From: Macrostomum hystrix
Lineage: Eukaryota; Platyhelminthes; Macrostomidae
Assembly: GCA_950097015.1 (NCBI GenBank)
Contig: CATNEN010000014.1
Span: 2,046,001-2,110,000 of the forward strand
Length of the DNA: 64,000 nucleotides
Direction of reading: 5' to 3'
The notes under the pieces were generated by a model, which saw nothing but the letters and a program-made list of their open reading frames with translations, was not told where the DNA came from and did not search any database. Position 1 is the stretch's first letter. Every line of letters starts with the position of its first letter. A program made the position numbers and the translations under genes. Below, piece after piece: positions 15,001 through 24,062 of the stretch.

Positions 15001-15787
15001 GTAAGCAAATGGGCAGAAGTGCCTCTTTGCTGGCTAGGGGTCTAGTGTCACCCAATGATATGCCATTGCCTATAGCCTTGCTACAATTATTATTATTTTT
15101 TTAACTTAGCAAAAATTAGTCTTATATTATTAAATATTACAGAATTGTAATAAAAAATACAATAAAATTGCTCAACTTTGCCATATTGGCAAATTAGTTT
15201 TTTAGGTTAAGTAAGGCCTACAATATAATCTGAGAATTTAGGTCTGAAATTTGAGATAAACAATAAAAATAGCATTATATGGCATCAAAAGCTAATACTA
15301 TAAAAAGAAACAGATTTTATGGGCAATATAAAGCAAAATAAACTGCTTTATGAACTTTGCTAGTCATATCAAATTATTTCAAATATAACTTTAGCCTATA
15401 TAGGAAAGTGTTAATTGTATAGTGACCATAAAAAATAACAAAACAGCTATTAATATGAGTAACTATTATGCTATTTGTATGGTCACTGTTCAAATAACAA
15501 ATGCAATAACTATAAAATATTTATCAAGATTATTAAGTGAAAAAAATTGTGAGCTGGCTTGAAACTACTAGTCTTTGTGGCTCATATCATAATTTTTCAA
15601 AACTATTCTTCCTATAGAATTATATGTAGTATTTTTTAGCTGGGCCTAGTCATATAATAATAAACAAAAAATACTCACAAGCAGCATTGATCAGACCAAC
15701 ACCAGTGACTGGGTCATCTTTAATTAAAGCAACACTGGGGCAGCAAAAGTATATCAATATACAGACTAAAAGAAACATAAAGCTCAT
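1..15787 (-). CDS. LRP6: LRP5/6 (arrow)-type Wnt co-receptor, 3' part beyond window
   Basis: Type I receptor that, by family knowledge, binds Wnt with Frizzled at the plasma membrane and activates beta-catenin signalling. Exons read on the minus strand: 15679-15787, 13550-13845, 12502-12840, 11104-11467, 9039-9185, 8409-8853, 7657-7801, 7269-7558, 5716-6498, 4463-5015, 3548-4124, 3050-3465, 2478-2870 and 1-222 (open at the edge). All junctions are GT-AG and in phase, giving about 1693 codons. The first exon encodes a hydrophobic signal peptide (MSFMFLLVCILIYFCC). Four YWTD propeller regions alternate with EGF-like modules: EGF1 near residues 375-418 (NPCDHLC), EGF2 near 713-760 (NPCRRPDNAGCEQLC), EGF3 near 1097-1133, EGF4 near 1508-1540. 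Two LDLa modules follow, the first with CNGRPDCHDASDEAC and the second split across the last two exons (WCDGSAKCSDASD). Propeller-EGF x4 then LDLa is the LRP5/6 order. The third LDLa, membrane segment and PPPSP motifs would lie outside. The start of exon 13 is slightly ambiguous because its acceptor is duplicated. Confidence 0.9.
223..2477 (-). repeat. 30-bp minisatellite in LRP intron 13
   Basis: About 71 tandem copies of a 30-bp unit fill roughly 255-2390 of this intron. On the plus strand the unit contains GATTTAGGGATCTGGG followed by an AAAATGAT or ATATGAT variant. The period is exactly 30 bp over long stretches. Between about 1560 and 1980 a 90-bp triplet of variant units (ending CTGTGGGGTTTGAG) is itself repeated. 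Only short unique flanks remain beside the splice sites. Confidence 0.95.
2853..2961. repeat. 47-bp tandem duplication across the LRP exon 13 acceptor
   Basis: A unit of about 47 bp occurs nearly 2.5 times. It carries the minus-strand acceptor (CTCCTGCCCAG followed by GTGCTCGCCA). The copies give two identical AG acceptors, at 2871-2873 and about 2918-2920. I chose the one nearer the exon because it joins in frame to exon 12 (SVTTM then VLANISERLW). The other would add 47 bp and shift the frame. Confidence 0.8.
4165..4440 (-). repeat. 22-bp minisatellite in LRP intron 10
   Basis: About 12 copies of a 22-bp unit containing CCCTCAGTCCTTCAGCTACA. The last units near 4365-4440 carry ATGCC variants. 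The array occupies most of the 338-bp intron 4125-4462. Confidence 0.93.
5045..5688 (-). repeat. 22-bp minisatellite in LRP intron 9
   Basis: About 29 copies of a 22-bp unit containing AGAGTGACAAGCTAATCC, with CTACTCC, CCTGG and CCACG variants. It fills nearly all of intron 5016-5715 and is unrelated in sequence to the neighbouring intron arrays. Confidence 0.93.
6555..7258 (-). repeat. 32-bp minisatellite in LRP intron 8
   Basis: About 22 copies of a 32-bp unit containing AAGGAAATCTCACCCTGGAT followed by GCTGATAGCA or ACTGACAGCA. A larger block order is visible, because the same series of GCTGATA and ACTGACA variants recurs twice between 6600 and 7120. Confidence 0.93.
7870..8372 (-). repeat. 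25-bp minisatellite in LRP intron 6
   Basis: About 20 copies of a 25-bp G-rich unit (plus strand) containing GGAGGGGATCTAGGGCGGAC. Minor variants have TGGGTCGG. It fills most of intron 7802-8408. Confidence 0.93.
9276..10968 (-). repeat. 25-bp minisatellite in LRP intron 4
   Basis: About 67 copies of a 25-bp unit containing GTCTACAGTTCGGCTAAGAT. The AAGATCCAAT form dominates the left half, while CCGATCAAAT and ACGATCTAAT forms increase to the right of about 10150, so the array is mosaic. No stop interrupts some frames, which produces spurious ORFs. Confidence 0.94.
11526..12474 (-). repeat. 21-bp minisatellite in LRP intron 3
   Basis: About 45 copies of a 21-bp unit containing CTAGTCTGTTGTGTCACTCA. 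Because 21 is divisible by three and the unit lacks a stop, it makes a spurious plus-strand frame that repeats seven residues (SLLCHSA). It begins about 27 bp inside the intron donor. Confidence 0.95.
12932..13500 (-). repeat. 36-bp minisatellite in LRP intron 2
   Basis: About 16 copies of a 36-bp unit containing CCTATGATTGACAGCTATGT then AAGACAATGGGATAA. The unit is stop-free in one frame on each strand, so long ORFs appear on both strands. The right end carries diverged copies. Confidence 0.94.
14251..14531. mobile_element. 281-bp MITE with perfect 14-bp TIRs and 8-bp TSD (hAT-like)
   Basis: The element starts CATACATGCGCAAC (14251-14264) and ends with its exact reverse complement GTTGCGCATGTATG (14518-14531). 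The 8-bp sequence ATCTCTAG flanks it on both sides (14243-14250 and 14532-14539), as expected of a target-site duplication. An 8-bp duplication and a terminal CA fit hAT-superfamily elements. The interior is purine-rich, with diverged repeats of ACTAAGTCGC/ACTAAGTCAC type and no coding capacity, so it would depend on a transposase elsewhere. The intact ends suggest a fairly young insertion. Confidence 0.88.
14810..15104 (+). mobile_element. SINE family 1, copy 1 (diverged)
   Basis: This copy matches those at 17618-17940, 20485-20815 and 59995-60335. Its head contains CCAAGGTCCCTAAGCTTAATTCC, a diverged tRNA-type B box (CTCGATTCC in other copies). The body shares AAGTCAGGGCAGA and AAATGGGCAGAAGTGCCTC, and the 3' end is an (ATT)n tail. 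It is the most diverged of the four copies and lies in LRP intron 1. Confidence 0.75.
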
Positions 15788-17617
15788 GCTTAGAGAATTC
15801 ACGAACTCAGTTTAGTCTATCAGTAATCAGTGGCTAATTTGTTATATCTAGTCGACAAGACAAAACAAGACAGAAGACTATCTAGAAGGCTAGGAAGATA
15901 GATCATACTAGCCCGCAATCCTGAAATGCACAGCTCAGTTATTTATTTACTTTATCATTTTCACACACACAGCATGTTTAAGTAAATATGATAATATGCA
16001 TAACCTATATTTCAGAATGAAATTCACAGGTGTATCATAGAATTAAATATATAGTACAGCTATCAATAGGGGCCTTGTGTTGCGCGCGAGGTAAATTAAA
16101 TATTACGATTATTTTTTACAAGAAATCAAAATTTGAAGCCAAAATGAGTTAAGAAAAACAACAATTCCATTGCTTTAGGCCAGCGGGAGAGGATTTATAA
16201 GAGGTAAGTTGATACAGTCTACTAGCCAACACGGTACTATACTGTTTGCGAGGACTCTGATTTCGTAATTGCGAATTAGCAATGGAAAAGAAAATAGCGT
16301 ATTTATGATTGTGCACCTATCGTTCTTCAAGTGTACTTACACAAGTACATTTATGTCACGAAAAATATTCTTACTAACGCTAATACTTGTTTTTCGCTTT
16401 TGCCTTCGCTTACGCAATCTGGGAATTGTACGTGTGGCAGAAGTTTTGCAGCTTTGCATAATCACGATATCAGGTGCACACATTTAGATCTGTTCTCTAT
16501 ACCATATGTCCGCGCTGGATACGGGTATCAGAGAAAGCCAGAGTTCAGTTTCTTTCTCTTCAGAGCTGACCTTCTTGATCAATTTTCTGACTGCGCTATT
16601 AATGCTGGCCTTTAATTACGAGGCGGATTCCATGAGACGAGTCCAGCTATTCGAGCTGTGCAGTGGACACAGATAAACAATCAACTTTGTTCACAAGCCA
16701 TTCATATGCGCATTCAAAGTAATGAAGACTCTGGACTTGCTTAAACTCGTCAACTTACACGTGAGTGCTATTAGGAGGGATAAGGGCAGCAATGAAGCTG
16801 AGAAGCTGCAAGCTGGCACTTGGATGACGAAAATGATGCGTGCCTCAAGAGGTAAGAATATTTACTGCCATGGAGTCCTCTACGACAGCCAGTTCGATCC
16901 TATACAGAAGGCAATACATTTAAGTACTTTCATAAGCAGGCTGTCATGACAGTAGCCATGATGACAGCCATGAGCGAAGCCGTGTTTACATCATTTTTGG
17001 ATTAGAAGTGTGTGCTGCAGCAGTGTATTTTGTGTAGATGCTGCTGTGTATTTTATGTTTCGTTTTAACTGAGCTAGTCGTTGAAGGGCATTCAAGAATA
17101 AAATGTGGAACAGTAAAAAAATGTGCTAGATATAATTTTTATAAAAACTAAGTTTTGATTCCCGAAGCTTTATAATTTTATATCTATATGCCTTCTATAT
17201 ATCGTATCTGCTGTCTCGTAGTTACACTCACAGATTCTACTCGTTGTATTTATAGTTACTTATAGTTACGCGATGTTCCGGCTAGGCCGCTAGGGAATTC
17301 CCTTGGTGGAATTTTCGCGGATACCCCATCATGCTTTGATAGCACACTTGGAGAAGCCCCTCGCGTGATAATTCCTTCCAGCCAATCAGATAGCGGCAAG
17401 CCGCGCTTCACTCACGTGACGTCAGGAGTATACGGCAAATGGTATACGGCATATGCTATATGGAGCTTGGATACCTAGTTGATTCCACTTCACTACTACG
17501 TCACTAGTATGTCAATCTTCAAATAAGAGTAGTCAAGTAACTGTGGTCACTTCGTATTCCGGCCGGAATCGGGGAATACTGGGAAATCCGGAAACGCCGG
17601 AAATCTGAGTAATCGTG
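15788..17617. other. LRP upstream region with weak plus-strand coding traces
   Basis: DNA between the LRP first exon and the SINE behind GCPII. A plus-strand TATA-like motif (TTATAAG near 16196) and an AATAAA near 17098 bracket short open frames at 16331-16615 and 16722-16949. Open stretches continue across stops in changing frames, for example after 16615 and after 16880. That could be a decayed gene or transposon, but I recognise no family and no intron structure. Confidence 0.3.
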
Positions 17618-17940
17618 GTAATAATAATATTAATAAAATAAATAATGATTGCAGGAGGGCTGCGGAAAAATTGTACAGTATTTGGTGACATTAGACACGC
17701 AGCCAGCGAGGAGGCAATTCTGCCCATTTCGCTGATCTCTGAGCAGACACGCACGCAGATACTGTACGCAGGCATACGCTCACACAGCGTATACGCATGA
17801 AGATGACTTTCTTATTGGAGGTTGGCCCTCTCTCCGCCGCTGCGCCGCAATTTAATTGGAATCTTGCCGCGGAATCGAGCTCAGGGACCTTGGTGCGAGA
17901 GGCTTGTGCATTAGCGCGCCGAGTGCAGGATCTGAGTGCA
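17618..17940 (-). mobile_element. SINE family 1, copy 2
   Basis: On the minus strand it reads from a tRNA-like head (CCAAGGTCCCTGAGCTCGAT) through a body with GGGCCAACCTCC and GCGAAATGGGCAGAATTGCC to an ATT-rich tail at 17618-17655. It lies just downstream of the GCPII stop codon and may contribute to that gene's 3' UTR. Confidence 0.82.
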
Positions 17941-18063
17941 GCCTACCGCTACAGATTAAATTGAGAACTCTAAAATAAAAATCCCGATCAGATGGTCAGA
18001 CTAAGTCGCCGAAAGTTTCTGGCAACCGCAGAGTCACTTGGCTGAGTAGAGTACATGAGTAGA

Positions 18064-21000
18064 TCACACAGTGAGCAGCTTTCCAGCCAGTCGTACGTGA
18101 TACGCCAGGTCTCTCAGCTGCCTGCTGATTTCATCCTCCGTGGCCGTGCCCAGCTGCAGCTCGGTCAGCAGGTCGGACAGTCCGGGAAAGCGCACGCCGC
18201 TGGGCTCTTGCGGGTACTTGCCGGAGGCGAACACCAAGTTTCCGATGTACGGCCGGCGCGGCTGCCCGCGACCAGCGAGGAAGCTCTGGGTCACTCGCAT
18301 TGCGACGTCATTGATTCGGCGCACGTCCATTGGACTCCGACGATTGACGGTCTGCGCGTCCCACGCGGCCGCCTGTTTGGAAGTCGGTTGATGCAGTTAA
18401 GCGATTTCTTGTTTCGGCTTATAACAGTTGAATGACCAGGCATTTTTTCTCCCTGGCCAAAGACCACGGGGGCAAATTCACGGTAGCTGCCAAACCGAAT
18501 GACCGATTTTCGTGAAATTCCACCATATGGATCAAAATTTTCCGCCTGTTACGATAAATTAACTTTCAAGCCATCCGAGTCAGCATTGTCGAGATATCCA
18601 GCGATTCCAAACGCTACTTCTTTTCGAAGACCCTGGTGACACAAACTAGTTAGTAACATTGCGCGAATCCATATTGGTTCAAAAGTAAAAAAAAATTACA
18701 CAGTTTAAGCATTCCATAACAGTTAACAATGATGGCCGACATGGATACATGATGAAATTTTTGTGAGCTGAGAAAATATTCCTGTGCTGAGAAAATATAC
18801 CTGTGCTGAGAAAATATACCTGTGCTGAGAAAATATACCTGTGCTGAGAAAATATACCTGTGCTGAGAAAATATACCTGTGCTGAGAAAATATACCTGTG
18901 CTGAGAAAATATACCTGTGCTGAGAAAATATACCTGTGCTGGTAGTTTTTGCCACCAGACACTCCGACGGGAATCGTTGAATATCTCGACGATGCCGATG
19001 TTTTGTGATTCTTGCCGATGTTCTGTGATTCTTGAAGTTGTTTCATCGAATAAAGCGGAAAATTTGAGCCTTGATTTATTGATTTTTATGGCTATTGGTT
19101 GAACATTTTCTACAGTTTTCTACAAGGCTACAATCAGTTGAAAGCTAAACATAACAACACAACCATGCGGTGCGAAATTGAAACGGCAAATGTTCATCTG
19201 CAGCTGAAATTCTAAAATATAAAAATTCTTTGGCAACTCAGGTCAGCTTATTTTCGAATTCATCAAATCAAACGCACCTGCTGCCGCAAGTAGGTAACGC
19301 TGTCACCAAGTGCGGTCACGGACTCATTTAGTTGTGGCAGCGCTTTGATTGCACTGCTGCCGTTGACGCTGGCGAAAAATCTGACCAGCTCAAGAGCATT
19401 GTTGCTCATGTTCAGCGCGTAAGGCAGCAAGTACTCATCAGCCAGCTGCCTGACAGCCTCGGTGAGCAGTCGGGCCGAGGACAGGTGCGCCTTGAACCCG
19501 GGGTCCACGTACGTGTCCACATAGTAGAAGCTCTCATACCTGACGTGGTACACGGGATACAGCGAGGACTCCTTGGGGTCGGCCCGGAACATGATGTCCA
19601 AGGACGGGATGGAGGCGAGCTCAATGAAGCCTGCGTAGTCCGAGCCGCCCAGTGGAGTCGCCATGCCGTCCATCGCCGACTTGCCTTCTGCCCACCTCGC
19701 TGACCAGGTGTCGCCCATGGTGTGGCCGGGGTTCACCTCCTCGGGCAGGCTATCCATCAGCGTCTTGGCGAAGGTGCGCAGGCTGGGCATCGCACTGGTG
19801 CGCATGCTGTAGTTGCCGCACACCGCAATGTCGATGTTCACGTAGGCCACAACTGACTGCGGGCGATAAGCCAGCTGAAAGCACTGTCCCAATGTCCCAA
19901 TCGCAATGAACTAAGAAAAGTGAATCTGTGGTCGACGAGCTGACGAAATTTGAGAGCTTGTCAAAGCTGCTCTGAAGTACATGGGTGTAAAATAATAATA
20001 ATTGCGGGAGGGCTTCCTCCCATTTGTCTCGGTACAGTGAAAGCCGATCTCATTAGCACCTGTAGAGTCATTCCCCTGGTCGTCGAATTCCTAGTCAAGA
20101 GTCGGCAACTCACATCCTTGAGCAGCAAGGCGTTCTCCTCAACGAACTCCCAGCTGCCGATGAGTCCGTGCTCCTCTCCGTCCCAGGTGCACAGCATGAT
20201 TGAGCGACGGGGTTTCCAGCCGTTGGCCAGCATGTCGGCGAGAATCTGGCTGAGCTCCATCAGCACGGCTGTGCCGGAGGACGGATCGACAGCACCGTAG
20301 CCCCAGGCGTCGCGGTGGTTGCCCACAATCACCCACCTGGGTGATTTTAGACGATTCTTTTGCATTTTGCGTCAAAGAACACCATTTTGCGACAATTTTG
20401 GTGGAATATGGCAACAGCTGGACGACCCATGGGGTATGAGCAGGTAAGCTCACACATTTAACCATGTGGAAAGGTGCGAACACCCACCCCGGTAAACGTG
20501 TTTGCCTCTCGCGCCAAGGTCCCTGAGCTCGATCTAGGGCGCAGCCGCGGACAGAAGGCTTGTGAGCTTGTCGTCCAATTTACGCCCTTGAGGGCCAACC
20601 TCCAAGGCACAGTGAGAGTGTACACTGCCTGACGATGAGAAAGTCAGGGCAGATGTACACACCTGTGTGAGCGTGTGCATGCGGACAGTATCTGTGTGCG
20701 TGTGTGCTCAGGATTTTAGCGAAATGGGCAGAATTGCCTCCTTGCTGGCTGCGGGTCCAGTGTCACCAAATGATGTTCTGTTTCCCGCAGCCCTCCTGCA
20801 ATTATTGTTATTATATTATAAAGTGCAACCCCAACACTCTATTTAACGTTATTATTGTCAGTGTCTGAAAATCCCGAATTCCTTATTGTGTCCTCAGCAC
20901 TGGCAAAACGCGTGCTTCAAACTAAATAATGCATCGAAAAGTTCGCGCTCTCACCTGTCCGGCTCGATGTCGCCGCGAATGCGAACGCACACGTTTTCAA

Positions 21001-22918
21001 TGTCCTTGAGGAAGTTCTCCTGGTTCACCAGCAAGCGAAGCCGCCGGTCTCCAGCCAGTTTCGGACCGAGTTGCATCGTCCGCGACGTGTTCATGCCATC
21101 AATGCGGACGCGCCAGTCGGCCGGGGCCTCCGGGCCCTCCAGCCTGTCGATGAGCTCGCGGGCATCCGAGTAGCCGATCTGTGAGTACATGTTTGTGTTA
21201 GCAGTGGTTCCTGAGGAGCTCAACAACTACAGGTAAATGAGAAGCTGCGCTCACGGGGTACATCGGCAGGGGCGGAAGTACGCCTCTGGCGACTGCGTCG
21301 TAGCGATAGGCCGATGAGGTGGATGGGTATCCAGGTGTGGTGGGGTCGCCGGACTCCAGCATTGCGGAACCCTTCTGGGTCCCTGTACCGGGCATCCACC
21401 AGCCGGCCGGAAAGGCCTCGTTCTGTTTTTTTGCCACGTCGGCCGGGTCGGAGAAAATCAGGACTCCTGCAGCCCCGAATTTGGCAGCGTTCACCGCCTT
21501 GGCACCGCGGCCGGAGCGGCCGTACCTGACGATGAGCAAACAGTGTAACAGGTGATTGATGTCACTGTCTAACAGGTGATTGATGCCATTGTCTAACAGG
21601 TGATTGATGTCACTGTCTAACAGGTGATTGATTTCATTGTCTAACAGGTGATTGATGTCACTGTCTAACAGGTGATTGATGCCATTGTCTAACAGGTGAT
21701 TGATGTCACTGTCTAACAGGTGATTGATTTCATTGTCTAACAGGTGATTGATGTCACTGTCTAACAGGTGATTGATGTCACTGTCTAACAGGTGATTGAT
21801 GTCACTGTCTAACAGGTGATTGATGTCACTGTCTAACAGGTGATTGATGTCACTGTCTAACAGGTGATTGATGTCACTGTCTAACAGGTGATTGATGTCA
21901 TTGTCTAACAGGTGATTGATGTCACTGTCTAACAGGTGATTGATGTCACTGTCTAACAGGTGATTGATGTCACTGTCTAACAGGTGATTGATATCACTGT
22001 CTAACAGGTGATTGATGTCATTGTCTAACAGGTGATTGATGTCACTGTCTAACAGGTGATTGATGTCACTGTCTAACAGGTGATTGATGTCACTGTCTAA
22101 CAGGTGATTGATGTCACTGTCTAACAGGTGATTGATGTCACTGTCTAACAGGTGATTGATATCACTGTCTAACAGGTGATTGATGTCATTGTCTAACAGG
22201 TGATTGATGTCTCTGTTCGTCACCTGTGTATCACAGGTTCTGAATCTCTATACCTGGTGAGCAGGATGGAGCCATTCAGACTGATTGACAGGTTCCTGGT
22301 GAGGTAGAGGAGGTCGGCCTCCGTGCCGTAGTTCGCGTAGACCGCAGGCCCTGTGACGTCACCAGGCGGAGCGTAGGCCAGGATGGGGCTGGGGATATCC
22401 GTGTCGTTGTCGTGTTCCGTCAGCGGCTTCTCCACCGTCTGGCTGGTGAAGTCCACCGAGCTGCCGTCCGCAGAGCGGATCTCGAAGCGCGTCTTCTCGC
22501 CGGTGAGAGCGGCTCGCGACAGCAGGACCCGATAGACCTGGCCGTCCAGCTTCACCCGGTCAGCGTGGGCCTCGAAGGTCTTCTGCCAGTGCGCCTTGAC
22601 GTAGTCCTTGGCCGGGTCCGAGGCTTGGATCGCCACGTGCGGCTTGGCGGTGATGGCCTGCAGGTGTGAGCGAATCCGATCGGCGCTCAGCCGGTCCTGC
22701 GCGAAGGCGCGCATGGCGGGGTCAGCCTCGCGAATCAGGCGGCCGAAGTCTGCTCCGGAGCCATCGCCACCGCCGCCGCCGCCGTTGCCGCAGGGTCGGA
22801 CAAAGTAGCCGATGACGAGAAATATGGTGCCCACCATGAGGCAGAGGGCCACAATGAGAGCCACGCGGCCCTTTGAGCAAGACTGGCGCGGCTTGTGAAT
22901 GTAGTCCTTGAGAGTCAT
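18064..22918 (-). CDS. FOLH1: glutamate carboxypeptidase II / NAALADase-type M28 peptidase
   Basis: Type II membrane zinc peptidase. Family members cleave C-terminal glutamate from N-acetyl-aspartyl-glutamate or folate polyglutamates outside the cell. Exons on the minus strand: 22254-22918, 21255-21525, 20955-21178, 20114-20336, 19278-19874, 18064-18351. All junctions are GT-AG and in phase, giving 755 residues (human FOLH1 has 750). A short basic cytoplasmic tail precedes a membrane helix at about residues 19-40 ([20 protein letters not shown]). The two-zinc site is intact: H394 and D404 ([13 protein letters not shown]), E441-E442 (WDGEEHG, catalytic Glu first), D476 (NID) and the His in YPVYHVRY. 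H394-D404 and D404-E441 spacings equal those in FOLH1. The C-terminal helical domain is present. An upstream in-frame ATG at 23002 would add 28 residues; I prefer 22918 because it gives the usual short tail. FOLH1, NAALAD2 and NAALADL1 types cannot be told apart here. Confidence 0.93.
18768..18940 (-). repeat. 19-bp minisatellite in the last GCPII intron
   Basis: About nine nearly identical copies of a 19-bp unit, CCTGTGCTGAGAAAATATA on the plus strand, in the intron 18352-19277. The rest of that intron is unique AT-rich DNA. Confidence 0.93.
19985..20013 (-). mobile_element. SINE family 1, 3' tail fragment
   Basis: AATAATAATAATTGCGGGAG followed by GGCT is the reverse complement of the 3' end shared by the longer copies (AGCCCTCCTGCAATTATT). 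Only the tail survives, inside the GCPII intron between exons 4 and 5. It is short, so this is tentative. Confidence 0.45.
20485..20815 (+). mobile_element. SINE family 1, copy 3
   Basis: A well-preserved copy in the GCPII intron 20337-20954. The head has GCGCCAAGGTCCCTGAGCTC. The body has GGGCCAACCTCCAAGGCACA, TGACGATGAGAAAGTCAGGG and ATGGGCAGAATTGCCTCC. The 3' end CAGCCCTCCTGCAATTATTG leads into an ATT-rich tail. No clear target duplication was found by eye. Confidence 0.85.
21543..22218 (-). repeat. 24-bp minisatellite in GCPII intron 1
   Basis: About 28 copies of a 24-bp unit containing TGTCTAACAGGTGATTGATG, with TTTCATT, GCCATT and ATATCACT variants. Alternating variants at 21560-21735 suggest a 48-bp or longer higher-order step. 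It fills almost all of intron 21526-22253. Confidence 0.95.
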
Positions 22919-24062
22919 TGCCAAGCGTTTCTTAAAGCAAGGCTTTCTAAGAAAACTGATTATTGGCGAATTCACAGACGCTGAAAATGCCTGCTTTCTC
23001 AATGAGTATATTGTGCCGAAACTCGTGGGCGACGTTGCAATGCAACTCGTAAATGCGTTGGACTTTGATCGCAGCTGAGCTGCTGGTCACTGCATGGTCT
23101 GCGCCGTGATAAGCCAACAGGTTCATTGGTGAGCGGAGATAGCGGAGTGAGTGAGCGAGAGTGGGTTGCAGAGAATGCCTGGCGCATGGCACTCATTGAG
23201 CTTCCATATCAAAAGGGCGCAGGGCTGCGTGCAGCTCGAGTTGCAAAGTTATTTCAAACAGCAGTTTTAATTCTCTTGCGTCCTTTAAGTCCTGAGAAAT
23301 CAGGCAACACAGACACTGGATAGCAGGGTTTCACACAGCTAAGTGTGTTTAGAAAATAGAATTTCTTACAGAACTGTTCGAATAGCGTTTATTCGGATAC
23401 TGAACTGTACGTTGCCTGCTGAACCAAAGACTAAATAATGTATTGCTAAGACGGGGAATATAGAATATGATAGACAAAATATGCATTAGTTAGAAGTCAA
23501 TCATAATGCCTATCGAAGTAAATAAGGATTTATGACTCTGCAACTGCTGTCACAACACGTATTAATAAGTATTGCAAATAAAATTGCACATAGTGAATTC
23601 AGTCGGGTTCTCAGTCGGGAGAACAGAGACTAGACCGGAACTCCTGGGGATAAAATTTGCCAAAAACGAAATGATTAATTTGAGACTCCAGCAATATTCA
23701 CATGTGACTTGACTAATCACTAATCATTGATTACAGACCTGAAAACATGGTCTCAGGGCGCCAAAATGTGGCATCACATTAACTGCCTACTTAGAACAGT
23801 AGTTTAAAAGCGTATAACGCAAACTTGTGCATCTTGTTTTCAAAGTAAACAAATATTTTAGTAGCAACGACAACAATTAAAAACAGCAGTCTTACGGATG
23901 CTAAGCCAATAGCTACAAAGCAAATTATAAAACGATTGGCTTTAACGAAGTCTCCTATTGACAGTTCAGAATTGAACTTTGATGTTAGCAGTGCCAGTTA
24001 GTCCAGCAGACTTCCCCAAATCGGAGAAAGCTTCATAGGATAAAATTCTAGCCGACAGGTCT
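22919..24062. other. intergenic region between GCPII and flotillin-2
   Basis: This should hold the GCPII promoter and 5' UTR and the flotillin-2 3' UTR. A minus-strand AATAAA lies at 23388-23393, about 670 bp past the flotillin-2 stop. No tandem array, transposon end or further gene was recognised. Confidence 0.5.

Larger units (their letters stand above)
13846..15678 (-). other. LRP intron 1, AT-rich, with a MITE and a SINE copy
   Basis: A 1.8-kb intron between the signal-peptide exon and the first propeller exon. Apart from the MITE at 14251-14531 and the SINE copy near 14810-15104, which are listed separately, it is AT-rich DNA without a tandem array or coding potential that I can support. 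Confidence 0.7.

Noticed and set aside
21198-22223. 341-codon minus-strand frame repeating DINHLLDS
   Set aside because: The repeated part is the 24-bp array in GCPII intron 1. Only its end (21255-21525) is real GCPII exon 2.
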